From positions 1 through 42,876 of the forward strand of contig CAMJFD010000002.1 in assembly GCA_946404845.1 (NCBI GenBank): a DNA stretch of 42,876 nucleotides, read 5' to 3'. Both the position numbers and the translations under genes were made by a program. Under the pieces are notes generated by a model. The model was not told where the DNA came from, did no database searches, and worked only from the letters and a program-made list of their open reading frames with translations. Of this stretch, positions 1-9,259 are shown piece after piece; the stretch's first letter is position 1; every line of letters starts with the position of its first letter. This stretch comes from an uncultured Butyrivibrio sp. GTDB taxonomy: Bacteria > Bacillota > Clostridia > Lachnospirales > Lachnospiraceae.

Positions 1-1
1 T

Positions 2-460
2 AAATATTTTGAAAATATTAAGTATCCAAAAGGAAAAGTACATGAGGATGAATTTACTACTTATAAGCTGTTAGAAAAGGCTGATAAGATAGCGTTTATA
101 GATGTTCCTTTATATTTTTATGTTCAAAGACAGTCCAGCATCATGGGACAAAATTTTAATATAAAAAGATTGCTGGTTATGGATGCACTTGAAGAGAGAA
201 TGAATCATTATATTGATCTGAAAAAATATAGATGGGTAGAAAAGAATCTGTATTTGTACAGAATGTTTTTGATAAAGTACAGCAGGGAAATTGATAAACA
301 GGAAGATATAGATTCAGTAGTACTTGATAGGTATTTTGAATATTATAAAAAAGTTGTTTTAAAGAATATTTTTAAAACAACTATTAGCTTTAAGAAAAAG
401 ATTGGATATATTCTGATGATTTATTTTCCAAAGCAATATATGAAGAATAAGTACAATTGA
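2..460 (+). CDS. Glycosyltransferase family 2, C-terminal part (5' end outside window)
   Basis: An open frame runs in from the left edge and ends at a TGA, giving 152 visible residues. Near its start it has an H-E-D-E motif followed by a Tyr/Phe-rich segment and a VPLYFYVQR-type motif. In GT2 enzymes the E-D pair after the sugar-binding loop carries the catalytic-base region, and the Y-Y/F-R segment follows it. The N-terminal Rossmann half with the DxD motif is missing because of the window edge. The tail is basic and hydrophobic. The next gene (flippase) begins 7 bases later, so they are probably co-transcribed. It would add a sugar to a lipid-linked repeat unit at the inner membrane face. 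Donor and acceptor cannot be read from sequence. Confidence 0.8.
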   Translation, partial: KYFENIKYPKGKVHEDEFTTYKLLEKADKIAFIDVPLYFYVQRQSSIMGQNFNIKRLLVMDALEERMNHYIDLKKYRWVEKNLYLYRMFLIKYSREIDKQEDIDSVVLDRYFEYYKKVVLKNIFKTTISFKKKIGYILMIYFPKQYMKNKYN

Positions 461-467
461 GGTTAAA

Positions 468-2009
468 ATGGGCAACAAAAAAAGAATAGCTATCAATATG
501 ATAGCTCAGTTTATTACGTTTTTTATTAATTTAGCAGTTAACTTTTTTCTGACTCCGTATATTACAGCGAATGTCGGAAAAGAAGTCTATGGTTTCGTTA
601 ATCTGGCATTTCAGACAACAGGATACGTAACAATATTTACATCAGCATTAAATGCGATGGTTGGAAGATATATTACTATAAATCTTAGTAAAAAAGATTA
701 TAAGAGTGCAAATATGTATTTTTCATCAGTAATAGTAGCTAATACTATTATATCCCTTGCTCTTGTGGGACCATCTGTATTTGCAATTTTGTTCTTGGAT
801 AAATGGTTGCAGATTCCTGCACAGTATACAACTGATGTAAAGCTGTTGTGGATGTTTATATTCATAGATTTCCTGCTGTCACTATGTACTAACTGTTATG
901 GAGTAGCTACCTATGCAAGTAACAGACTTGATCTGTCAGCAAAGAGAAGTACAGAGAATACATTTATAAGAGCCGTATCACTTTTACTCTTATTCTCATT
1001 CTTTGTACCAAGAGTATGGTATGTTGGTTTTACTAAATTTATCTGTGGTTTCTGGATAATTATTACTAATATCTATTACACAAGGACTCTGGTCCCACAG
1101 CTGAGATTCAATAAAGCAGCTGTTAAGGTAAAAGCCGTATTAGAGCTTATAAAAGTAGGTATCTGGAACTCAGTGCAGCAGTTGTCAACGATTCTGATAA
1201 ATGGCTGTGATATGCTGATAACTAATATATATATTGATGCAGCATCAATGACACTTATGGGATTTGCCAAGACAGTTCCTAATTATTTGATGTCTATCAT
1301 AGGAATAGTATCAGGATCATTTGGTCCACAGATGACTATCCTCTATGGTAAGGGAGATATGGATGAGTTCATCAAATATGTTAAGAGTGCGATAAAGGTA
1401 TGCGGATTTATATGTTCAGTTCCAATTCTTGGATTTATAGCATTTGGAACACATTTCTTCCATTTATGGCTGCCTACACTTACAACTGGAGAAGTACATA
1501 CAGTACAGATTCTGTCCATACTGATACTTGCCCAGACTATATTTGATGTATATATTTATCCTCTTTATACAGTTAATCAGATTACTACAAGACTTAGGGT
1601 TCCAGTACTTGTTTCACTTGGTATTGGTGTAGCTAATATATTTGGATCTATTATATTATGTGTACATACAGATCTTGGGGTATATGCAATTCAGATAGTA
1701 AGTTCAATTTTATTAACTGCAAGAGTATTTTTCTTTGCTCCAATATATGCTGCTTATATCCTGAATCAGAAATGGTGGATTTTCTATGGACCACTTTTCA
1801 GAGGAGCAGCATCATCAGCTGTTACACTTGTGATATTCTATGGAATACTTAATTTTATAAATATCGATTCATGGTTAATACTTGTAATAGCAGCTATAGT
1901 ATGTGGTGTAGTTGGATATACCATTAACTATTTTATAGTTCTCAATAAGGACGAAAGACAGATGGCCAAGGAAATAGTAGCCAAGAAGCTGAAGATAAAA
2001 AAGAAATAA
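468..2009 (+). CDS. Wzx-type polysaccharide flippase (MATE/MVF-like superfamily)
   Basis: 513 residues, strongly hydrophobic throughout, with about 12-14 predicted membrane helices. It begins with a short basic start and a long hydrophobic helix containing NLAVNFFLTPYI, the usual opening of O-antigen/polysaccharide transporters of the RfbX/Wzx type. Basic cytoplasmic loops and a lysine-rich C-terminus (KKLKIKKK) fit an integral inner-membrane protein. The length matches the family (450-520). It should translocate the undecaprenyl-linked repeat unit made by the neighbouring GT2 enzymes. It sits between a GT2 fragment and three further GT2 genes, with gaps of 7 and 44 bases. No Wzy-like polymerase is visible in the window, so polymerisation is probably encoded outside it. 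Confidence 0.88.
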   Translation: MGNKKRIAINMIAQFITFFINLAVNFFLTPYITANVGKEVYGFVNLAFQTTGYVTIFTSALNAMVGRYITINLSKKDYKSANMYFSSVIVANTIISLALVGPSVFAILFLDKWLQIPAQYTTDVKLLWMFIFIDFLLSLCTNCYGVATYASNRLDLSAKRSTENTFIRAVSLLLLFSFFVPRVWYVGFTKFICGFWIIITNIYYTRTLVPQLRFNKAAVKVKAVLELIKVGIWNSVQQLSTILINGCDMLITNIYIDAASMTLMGFAKTVPNYLMSIIGIVSGSFGPQMTILYGKGDMDEFIKYVKSAIKVCGFICSVPILGFIAFGTHFFHLWLPTLTTGEVHTVQILSILILAQTIFDVYIYPLYTVNQITTRLRVPVLVSLGIGVANIFGSIILCVHTDLGVYAIQIVSSILLTARVFFFAPIYAAYILNQKWWIFYGPLFRGAASSAVTLVIFYGILNFINIDSWLILVIAAIVCGVVGYTINYFIVLNKDERQMAKEIVAKKLKIKKK

Positions 2010-2053
2010 GAAGAAATAGAATATAGCCAGATTGTTACAACTGTGGAGGGGCA

Positions 2054-3055
2054 ATGAACAGAGAGCGAATTCAGATAATAATACCTGTATATAAAGCAGA
2101 AAAATTTATCGACAGATGTCTAAAGAGTATAAGTAATCAGACATATACTGATTATGTAGTATATATGGTAGATGACTGTTCACCGGATAATAGCGCTGAG
2201 ATATGTAATAAGTACTGTGCTCAGGATGAAAGGTTCAAACTGATATCTGCCCCCAAGAATGGTGGAGCAGGTCATGCCAGAAATATTGGACTTGATAGTG
2301 CAGATCTTGAAAACGGATATATTGCATTTATAGACTCTGATGATTATATCCATCCACAGTATCTAGAGCATTTATATAAACTTCTAAAAGATAATGATGC
2401 AGATTTTTCATGGGTTTCTGTTCATAATACTTTTGAAAAAAATGCTCTTGAATTTGAAAATTTAGATTTTGATAAAGAGTATACATATACAATTAGCGGT
2501 CATGATTTATTGCTAAGAGAAGATTTAAGGGTAATGTATCTAATGGTTTGGGGTAAGCTTTTTAAATCAAGTTTGTGGAATGATGTAAGATTTGATGAAA
2601 GCTATAAATATTATGAAGATGGAGCTACAACTTATAAAGTAATATATAAGGCTAAAAATGTTGTTGTATCTGATTTAAAGCTATATAACTATTTTTACTC
2701 AGATAATTCTGCTACCAGAAGTGATGTAAGTAAGATCAGAATTCTGGATGGCATTAGAACAGAAACGGATAAGATAGATTTCTATGAGGCTAAAAATGAA
2801 GAAGACCTTATGAATATGGCATATATTGCATATCTTAATACATTACTTGCGGCTATTAGAAATAGTATCGGTATGGGAGATGATGGCAGGCAGATAAGAA
2901 GAGATGCCAGGATGCAGTATAAAAAAGCTTATTTAAAAGCTTTAAAAAATAATAATATTAGTAAGGGACAAAAAATAAAATATATTGTATATAGATTTTT
3001 TCCGGACTTACAGAGACTTAATATATACCTGAAAGGAAAGCTGCATAGATTTTGA
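2054..3055 (+). CDS. Glycosyltransferase family 2 (333 aa)
   Basis: The GT-A fold signature is clear: IIIPVYKAEKFIDRCLKSI near residue 8, the VDDCSPDNS nucleotide-binding motif, a GGAGHARNIGL segment and the metal-binding FIDSDDYI motif near residue 95. A later KYYEDG motif supplies the acidic pair typical of the catalytic base. A strong GGAGGGG site lies just upstream of the ATG. The C-terminal ~100 residues are basic and probably membrane-associated. It is the first of three consecutive GT2 genes (next gap 13 bases) and likely adds one sugar of the exopolysaccharide repeat. Specificity is unknown. Unlike the next two, its second motif reads DDCSPD rather than DDGSTD. Confidence 0.9.
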   Translation: MNRERIQIIIPVYKAEKFIDRCLKSISNQTYTDYVVYMVDDCSPDNSAEICNKYCAQDERFKLISAPKNGGAGHARNIGLDSADLENGYIAFIDSDDYIHPQYLEHLYKLLKDNDADFSWVSVHNTFEKNALEFENLDFDKEYTYTISGHDLLLREDLRVMYLMVWGKLFKSSLWNDVRFDESYKYYEDGATTYKVIYKAKNVVVSDLKLYNYFYSDNSATRSDVSKIRILDGIRTETDKIDFYEAKNEEDLMNMAYIAYLNTLLAAIRNSIGMGDDGRQIRRDARMQYKKAYLKALKNNNISKGQKIKYIVYRFFPDLQRLNIYLKGKLHRF

Positions 3056-3068
3056 TAGTGGGGATGAG

Positions 3069-4013
3069 ATGGATAAACTTATATCAGTAATTGTACCAGT
3101 ATATAAAACAGAAAAATACATAAGAAGATGTCTGGATAGTCTGATAAATCAGACTTACAAAAATCTGGAGATAATAGTTGTAGATGATGGTACACCTGAT
3201 GATGCAGGCAGAATCTGTGATGAGTATGCCAAATCAGATACAAGAATGAAAGTTATTCATCAGGACAATGCAGGTCAGTCTGTTGCCAGAAACAATGCTC
3301 TTAAAGTTGCAACAGGTGAGTATTATTGCTTTGTAGATTCAGATGATTATATAGCGCTTAACATGATAGAAAGATTATGTGAACTGCTTGAAATAAATGA
3401 TTCTGATATATCTATGGTTTCCTATAAAACTTTTGAAGGTGATAGGGCAGATAATAATGATATATTGAATGATGATAATAATACAGTATCACTTATGGAT
3501 AATCTGGAAATGATCAAAAACATACATATGGTAAATGATGAACTGTATGTAGTTATGTGGGGCAAATTATTTAAGAGAGAGTTATTTGATAATATTGAAT
3601 TTCCAGCAGGCAGAATATGTGAAGATCTCTATGTTCTGTATCATATATATGATAAAGCAACAAAGACAGTTTATTCAAATGAAAAACTATATTATTATTA
3701 CAGAGGCAATGTTTCAAGCTCTACTTACAGTATTAACCAGAAATTCTATGATGACGTTTTCTGGGTGCTTGAATCAGAAATAGAATATATGGATGTGAAT
3801 CATCCAGAATTAAAGGCATATCCTCGCCGTACGTATATGTACTGGATAGTAGATTTATGTAAGAAAAAAGGCGGATTTGTCGCTATAGGGGAATTAAAAA
3901 AATATTATAAAAGATATAAGACCTTGTACAAAGAAAGTAAAGAAATGAAAAAAGAAAAGTTTTTTACATTTTTTTATTATATGCCAGGCTTGTATGTGAC
4001 ATTAAAAAAGTAA
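3069..4013 (+). CDS. Glycosyltransferase family 2 (314 aa)
   Basis: GT2 signatures: ISVIVPVYKTEKYIRRCLDS at the N-terminus, VDDGTPDDAG, GQSVARNNAL and CFVDSDDYI (the DxD-type metal site), then GRICEDLYVLYH, which carries the E-D pair. The C-terminus is basic and rich in Lys/Tyr. It is co-oriented with the genes on both sides and separated from them by 13-15 bases, so translational coupling within one transcript is likely. The role is sugar transfer onto the lipid-linked polysaccharide intermediate at the cytoplasmic face of the membrane. Donor sugar is not predictable from sequence alone. Confidence 0.9.
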   Translation: MDKLISVIVPVYKTEKYIRRCLDSLINQTYKNLEIIVVDDGTPDDAGRICDEYAKSDTRMKVIHQDNAGQSVARNNALKVATGEYYCFVDSDDYIALNMIERLCELLEINDSDISMVSYKTFEGDRADNNDILNDDNNTVSLMDNLEMIKNIHMVNDELYVVMWGKLFKRELFDNIEFPAGRICEDLYVLYHIYDKATKTVYSNEKLYYYYRGNVSSSTYSINQKFYDDVFWVLESEIEYMDVNHPELKAYPRRTYMYWIVDLCKKKGGFVAIGELKKYYKRYKTLYKESKEMKKEKFFTFFYYMPGLYVTLKK

Positions 4014-4028
4014 CTTGAAGGGGAGTTT

Positions 4029-5021
4029 ATGAAAGTAAGTGTAATAGTTCCTGTGTATAATCAGGAAAAATATCTAAAAAAGTGCATAGATAGTATTCTG
4101 GATGGAACATACACGGATATAGAATGTATTGTTGTGGATGACGGATCTACTGATAAGAGTCCTGTAATGTGTGATGAATATAAAAGTGATCCAAGGGTTA
4201 GAGTAATCCATAAGACAAATGGAGGACTTACCAGTGCCAGAAAAGCAGGGTTTGAAGCATCTACAGGTGAATATATATGTTTTGTTGATAGTGATGATTA
4301 TGTGGCACCACAGTTCGTAGAAAAATTATATGATGCACTTATTACAAATGGTGCGGATATAAGCGTATGTGGCCATTATAGAGATGATAATGGTAATATT
4401 ATTACAAATACATATGAGATGCCAAACAGAGTCATAGATGATAAAATCATAGAAGAATATGTTCTGCCTATAGTTGGAAAAGTATATGCAGATGGATATG
4501 ATAATTATCCAGGCTATGTGTGGGGCAGATTATATAGACGTGAATGTATAACAGAAAAATGTTTTATATCTGAAAGAGAGGTCTATACTGAAGATGATAT
4601 TTTTCAGATGTATGTTGCAGAAAAGGTCCAAAAGATTGTATTTATAAGCGATAAACTTGTTTATTATCGCGATAATTCAGAGTCACTTACCAGAAGGTAC
4701 AGAAATCATATGTGGGATATGCTCAAGGTAAGACATGGACTTGTAAGTGATTATTGTAAGCAGCATAATATAAATGACAGAGTCAGACTTATGGGTTCGG
4801 CCTTTTATACAATATATGTTTCAGTTACTAATTCATATCTTCTTGGTAATTACAAGGGATGCAGAGATGAACTAAGGCTTATCAGGCAGGACGTTTTTGC
4901 CCAAAAGGCGCTCAGGATGGTAAGAATATCACTGCTACGACCAAGACAGAAAATGTTTTATATTTTGTTCAGATTAAGGTTATACTTATTGGTTTACTAT
5001 TTGAGAAAGCTTATGTTCTGA
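4029..5021 (+). CDS. Glycosyltransferase family 2 (330 aa)
   Basis: The N-terminus VSVIVPVYNQEKYLKKCIDS, VDDGSTDKSP, GGLTSARKAG and CFVDSDDYV identify a GT2 domain. VYTEDDIFQM provides the later acidic motif. The ribosome site is GAAGGGGAG ahead of the ATG. A hydrophobic, arginine-rich tail (residues ~290-330) suggests membrane contact. It closes the run of GT2 genes, and the GH5 lipoprotein gene follows after 35 bases with no visible terminator, so the glycosidase is probably on the same transcript as the glycan synthesis genes. Confidence 0.9.
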   Translation: MKVSVIVPVYNQEKYLKKCIDSILDGTYTDIECIVVDDGSTDKSPVMCDEYKSDPRVRVIHKTNGGLTSARKAGFEASTGEYICFVDSDDYVAPQFVEKLYDALITNGADISVCGHYRDDNGNIITNTYEMPNRVIDDKIIEEYVLPIVGKVYADGYDNYPGYVWGRLYRRECITEKCFISEREVYTEDDIFQMYVAEKVQKIVFISDKLVYYRDNSESLTRRYRNHMWDMLKVRHGLVSDYCKQHNINDRVRLMGSAFYTIYVSVTNSYLLGNYKGCRDELRLIRQDVFAQKALRMVRISLLRPRQKMFYILFRLRLYLLVYYLRKLMF

Positions 5022-5056
5022 AATGTAACTGTAGTTTGTCTTAGGATGGGGAAAGT

Positions 5057-6580
5057 TTGAAAATGAGAAAAGCTATTAGTATTCTGATTGCAATTATAAC
5101 TGCAATGTCACTTATGGCTTGTGGTAGCGGAATTGTAAATGATGAAGTAGAAGTTAATAAGGGCAATACAAGTACTGTATATGCCAGCTCTGAAAGTAAA
5201 GCTAAGGCGCTTCTTGAAGATATGGGACGTGGTATTAATATGGGTAATGCACTTGATGTCTGCGACTGGAATTCAAGTGGTGCAACTAAGACGATAGGAT
5301 ATCAGGTTGCAGCTGTATATAGTACAACACCATGGAGTGCATGGGATGCGTCGTCGTATCAATACTTTAGTATTGATGGTACGATTCATTTCACATGGCA
5401 GATAGATTCACTTAATTCTGACAGTGGCAAGAAATGTAATACATTTGCTATTCAGATAGTGTCTCATGATGAGAATGCTCAGAATAAGTCACTTACTTGT
5501 AATATTACAAGTGCCACATTTACATCGAAGGGTGGCCAGAAATATACGCTTACAGATATATTGGGTAGTCATGAGCTGACTATGCAAAATGATGTAACAG
5601 AATATATCAGACAGTCTATGTCTGGTTTTGATGGAATCAGTACTACTGCAGATGTTATAGGTGGAACTCTCGAATTAGATATTGAGCTTGAAGATTATTA
5701 TTATGATTCAGCTACAGAGATTGCCAAACTAGAAACATCATGGGGAAATCCTCAACTAAGCGAAGAAATGATACGAGCTATTAGCGAAAAGGGATTTAAA
5801 ACGGTTAGATTACCAGTTACATACTTTAATTATATGTCCAGTGATGGAACTATAGAAGATGCATACCTGGACAGAGTAGAACAGGTTGTTGACTGGATTC
5901 TTAAATATGATATGTATTGTCTTATAAGCATTCAGCATGACACTGGTAATGATGGATGGATCAAGGCGTCAGCTGATAATTATGCGCAGAATCATGAAAT
6001 TGTTGAATATATGATTAAACAGATAGCTGAGAGATTTAACAGTAAGGGAGATCATCTTATCCTGGAAGGCTTCAATGAAATGGTCAATGATAATAATGAC
6101 TGGGGCAATATACCTATTAGTGATCTTGCTATTATGAACAAATGGAATCAGTTATTTGTAGATACTGTAAGAGCAACTGGCGGTAATAATGCAAACAGAT
6201 ACCTTCTGGTTAATACATATGCTGCACTTCCTTCTACAGAAGTAATTAATGGATTCTCATTACCAAATGATACAGCAGATGACAAACTACTTGTGGGTAT
6301 TCATTGTTATTTTAAATCTGATAAACTAGCAGAACAGTTTGCTGCTATTAAGAGTTTCTCAGATAAATATAATGTTGTAATTGGAGAATGGGCATTCTGG
6401 GTTACAGGAGAAGAGGATAACAGAGCTGCATATGCTACAGAATATCTGCAATATGCAGATGAATATGGTATACCTGCTATATGGTGGGATAATGGTAAGA
6501 CAGCAGAAATGGCATTATTTGACAGAAATAGTCTGACATGGCCTTATGAAGAATTGACACAGGCAATACTGGGTGAATAA
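5057..6580 (+). CDS. Secreted GH5 glycosidase (endoglucanase-like) lipoprotein with inserted beta-rich domain
   Basis: Starts at TTG; the AGGATGGGG site is 5-6 bases from the TTG but 11-12 from the ATG two codons later, so TTG is preferred. Residues 1-22 are a lipoprotein signal (LMAC, Cys22). The GH5 fold begins with GINMGNALDVCDW (60-71), is interrupted by about 150 residues (73-224), and resumes with ETSWGNP (226-232). Catalytic residues are probably Glu341 in GFNEM (acid/base) and Glu444 in VIGEW (nucleophile); the QHDTGNDGW loop is at 293-301. The insert is Thr/Ser/aromatic-rich and looks like a jelly-roll carbohydrate-binding module. The paralogue at 8129 has only a short loop there. 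Substrate is unknown: it may trim or release the glycan made by the neighbouring genes, or digest plant beta-glucan. Confidence 0.87.
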   Translation: MKMRKAISILIAIITAMSLMACGSGIVNDEVEVNKGNTSTVYASSESKAKALLEDMGRGINMGNALDVCDWNSSGATKTIGYQVAAVYSTTPWSAWDASSYQYFSIDGTIHFTWQIDSLNSDSGKKCNTFAIQIVSHDENAQNKSLTCNITSATFTSKGGQKYTLTDILGSHELTMQNDVTEYIRQSMSGFDGISTTADVIGGTLELDIELEDYYYDSATEIAKLETSWGNPQLSEEMIRAISEKGFKTVRLPVTYFNYMSSDGTIEDAYLDRVEQVVDWILKYDMYCLISIQHDTGNDGWIKASADNYAQNHEIVEYMIKQIAERFNSKGDHLILEGFNEMVNDNNDWGNIPISDLAIMNKWNQLFVDTVRATGGNNANRYLLVNTYAALPSTEVINGFSLPNDTADDKLLVGIHCYFKSDKLAEQFAAIKSFSDKYNVVIGEWAFWVTGEEDNRAAYATEYLQYADEYGIPAIWWDNGKTAEMALFDRNSLTWPYEELTQAILGE

Positions 6581-6598
6581 AAGTAATATAATTATTCT

Positions 6599-6646
6599 AA
6601 AAGTCATTATACTTGGATTTGATATATCCAAGTATAATGACTTTTT
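6599..6646. terminator. Bidirectional intrinsic terminator between convergent genes
   Basis: A perfect 18-bp inverted repeat (6601-6618 with 6626-6643), extendable to 20 bp by flanking A/T pairs, encloses a 7-base loop. It is followed by T residues on the + strand and preceded by A residues that act as the T tract on the - strand. It lies between the 3' ends of the GH5 gene (+) and the pyruvyl transferase gene (-). Confidence 0.9.
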
Positions 6647-6658
6647 AATCTGAATTAT

Positions 6659-7960
6659 TTATTTTAGTATTTTTCTGTATAAATTAAATGAACTGTCTAC
6701 TAAAGTATAGAAAGTTGACTTTTTATCTAAATCACTGGCTATTTTGGAAAGCGATTCAGAATTCTCTATAGTAGGAAGAGTACCTTCGTGATTACTTGGA
6801 AGGTTCACGAATATATTATCCTGATTTATATTTTCAACTAAATCACATTTCTTAAGGAAGTTTTCAAAAGCATCAAATTTAGCAGGATATGTTTTATTGA
6901 ATTCTGTATAATCAAGCTTTTCGTAAATATTCCAAATGTCTTTTTCTTTTTTGAGAGCAGCATCCGTTATAGTTGGTATATTATAATATTCTGCAATTTC
7001 CTGAGTGCGGCAGTCACAGATGTGAACCATTGCAGGAATACCTGACAGAATAGATGTTATATTACCATGAATGCGGGCTCCAAATGAAAATGTATAAGGA
7101 TTTAATTTAAGGAACTTAATCCAGTTCGGAATATCAGCAAACATAAGGAGCTTATTATTGGCAACAAGTTTAAGCCCAAGAAGCCCTTTGTCTTTGATAC
7201 GCATAATATTCTCTTTGGTAGAGTAGCTTGAATTATCAAAATAATCAGGCTGGTACAGATATCTGTAATAATGATCCTGGTCAATATAGATGCTATCAGG
7301 ATAATTATGGAATATATCATGATAGAACCTTGTATTTAAATGATAATTCTGACTATTGATAACAGCCTTAAATTTTGATCTATCTACATTCTGTTTGGTA
7401 ACAGCAAGATTTCTGCCCATCTGGAATAATGATGGACAACCTGCTACAACAGCATCATGGAATCCAAGTTTGTCAAAAAACTCTTTAGTAACATAGCCTC
7501 TTAAACAGAATTCACCGCCAGTTTTATAAACAGTATCAATAAATTCTGCAGACTCCTTACGTATGCGAGTTATAAGCGTATCCATGTTTTCAGGTTTATC
7601 CAGCTGTAGTCCGCAGGATATAACATAAACAGGTATTGATAACTGTTTGAAAAAGGTTGTAAGTTCAACCATATCTTTCATGAATTCCACAGAAAAAATA
7701 TTGGCACATGGCATTAGAACGCCATCATACTTTTCATTTATTTCTGCAGCTGTCATGTCCTTAGTTTTGAATTCATAGGATATATGCGGCGTTGTAATTT
7801 CAGATACAATACCTTCAAACCAGACTTTATTGCCCCAGTTAGGACAGTTACCATTTCTTTCATCTACAAGCTGTTTATATAGTGTAGAATAATCTGTATT
7901 ATCGAATAAACCATATTCTATTTCATTTACATCAACATAAATTAATATACGTCTAACCAT
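6659..7960 (-). CDS. Polysaccharide pyruvyl transferase family protein
   Basis: 433 residues on the reverse strand with a GGAAAGG site before the ATG. The central and C-terminal parts carry the family hallmarks: LRGYVTKEFFDKLG (the recognition segment near residue 150), GCPSLFQ, and FSFGARIHGNITSILSGIPA followed by TQEIAEYYNIP, which is the conserved R-x-H-G / nucleotide-sugar-like binding region of PF04230 proteins (CsaB, ExoV, WcaK type). The known role is transfer of pyruvate from PEP as a ketal to a surface sugar, adding negative charge. It is transcribed alone, divergent from the second GH5 and convergent to the first. The acceptor is presumably the locus glycan (inference). Confidence 0.85.
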   Translation of the reverse strand: MVRRILIYVDVNEIEYGLFDNTDYSTLYKQLVDERNGNCPNWGNKVWFEGIVSEITTPHISYEFKTKDMTAAEINEKYDGVLMPCANIFSVEFMKDMVELTTFFKQLSIPVYVISCGLQLDKPENMDTLITRIRKESAEFIDTVYKTGGEFCLRGYVTKEFFDKLGFHDAVVAGCPSLFQMGRNLAVTKQNVDRSKFKAVINSQNYHLNTRFYHDIFHNYPDSIYIDQDHYYRYLYQPDYFDNSSYSTKENIMRIKDKGLLGLKLVANNKLLMFADIPNWIKFLKLNPYTFSFGARIHGNITSILSGIPAMVHICDCRTQEIAEYYNIPTITDAALKKEKDIWNIYEKLDYTEFNKTYPAKFDAFENFLKKCDLVENINQDNIFVNLPSNHEGTLPTIENSESLSKIASDLDKKSTFYTLVDSSFNLYRKILK

Positions 7961-8128
7961 ATTTTACCTTTCCAAATACAATACATTTTATCAGAGCAAA
8001 GCGGTAAATTAAAGCGGTAGAGTAAATGTTTCAAAAGTGTAATAATTTAAGGATGATATAATAGAAAAATGTGGTACTAGTGTGATATACTCATTTATCG
8101 ATAACTGCATTCGAGAAAGGATGGAGAG

Positions 8129-9235
8129 TTGAAGGAAACTATCTTTAAAAAAATAGTGTTACTATTTTTTGCAATTGTTATTATTCCATGTATTTACTTA
8201 ATAGTAACTTATATAGGTTTACCACAATTACATATAAAAAAAGACTGTTCAGAGTCAAGAAAATTTGTTCAGTCAATGGGATCAGGAATAAATATTGGAA
8301 ATGCACTTGATTCATGTAACTGGGATTATATGTTTGTAACTGATACAGCTCCTCAGAGCTATGAAACATCATGGGGAAATGTTCGGGTTACAGATGATCT
8401 AATACAGATGATATCTGATAAGGGATTTAAAACAGTGCGAGTCCCTGTTACCTATATGAACCATATTGATGAAATGGGTAATGTGGATGAAGAGTGGCTA
8501 AAAAGAGTAGCAGAGGTTGTAGATATGGTCATAGCAAAGGATATGTACTGTATTATTGATATTCATCATGATACTGGTAATGATGGATGGATAAAAGCTT
8601 CTGAAGATAATTATGAATTAAATCATGAGAGAGTTACCAATATGATACTTCAGATAGCTGAGTATTTTAAAGATTACGATGAACATCTTATTTTGGAATC
8701 ATTTAATGAAATGGTAGATGATGAGACTAAGTGGACAAAGGTCCCATATACATCTCTAAAGGTATTCAATAAATGGAATCAGTTATTTGTAGATACCGTC
8801 AGGAGTACAGGTGGTAATAATTCTGACAGATATATACTTGTTAATACTTATGCGGCAACTTGTAATGACAGAAATATATACTTTTTTGAAATGCCGGATG
8901 ATACTGTAAACGATAGAATATTGGTTGGGGTGCATGGTTATACAAGTTATGATAATATGGATGAGTGCTTTGAAACTATACAGAAATTATATGACAGGGG
9001 CTATGCAGTTGTTATAGGTGAATTTGGTTCAACTGGAAATGCTGATTATGACAGAACTTATTACACCAGAGATTTTAAGAAATATTCTGATAGTATAGGT
9101 GCCTGTCCGATATTATGGGATGATGGAACAGGTGGAAAATCTTTGGATACAGGTGATATTACTAATTTTGCCATTATGAACAGAGTTGAATTATCCTGGT
9201 ATTTTCCAGAAATAGCACAAGCAATTATAGAGTAG
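8129..9235 (+). CDS. Membrane-anchored GH5 glycosidase (paralogue of the gene at 5057)
   Basis: 368 residues from a TTG start with a GAAAGGATGGAG site. Residues ~8-29 form one hydrophobic helix with no lipobox consensus, so it is a signal anchor or an uncleaved signal. The GH5 domain runs GINIGNALDSCNW (53-65), ETSWGNV (79-85), IHHDTGNDGW (145-154), ESFNEM with probable acid/base Glu194, and VVIGEFG with probable nucleophile Glu298. It is clearly homologous to the 5057 product outside the latter's ~150-residue insert. It precedes the B2 protease gene by 24 bases. Likely role: processing of an extracellular beta-linked glycan. Whether it serves the locus polysaccharide or diet-derived glucan is undecided. 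Confidence 0.87.
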   Translation: MKETIFKKIVLLFFAIVIIPCIYLIVTYIGLPQLHIKKDCSESRKFVQSMGSGINIGNALDSCNWDYMFVTDTAPQSYETSWGNVRVTDDLIQMISDKGFKTVRVPVTYMNHIDEMGNVDEEWLKRVAEVVDMVIAKDMYCIIDIHHDTGNDGWIKASEDNYELNHERVTNMILQIAEYFKDYDEHLILESFNEMVDDETKWTKVPYTSLKVFNKWNQLFVDTVRSTGGNNSDRYILVNTYAATCNDRNIYFFEMPDDTVNDRILVGVHGYTSYDNMDECFETIQKLYDRGYAVVIGEFGSTGNADYDRTYYTRDFKKYSDSIGACPILWDDGTGGKSLDTGDITNFAIMNRVELSWYFPEIAQAIIE

Positions 9236-9259
9236 TCAGATAGGATTTATTAGTAAGTT

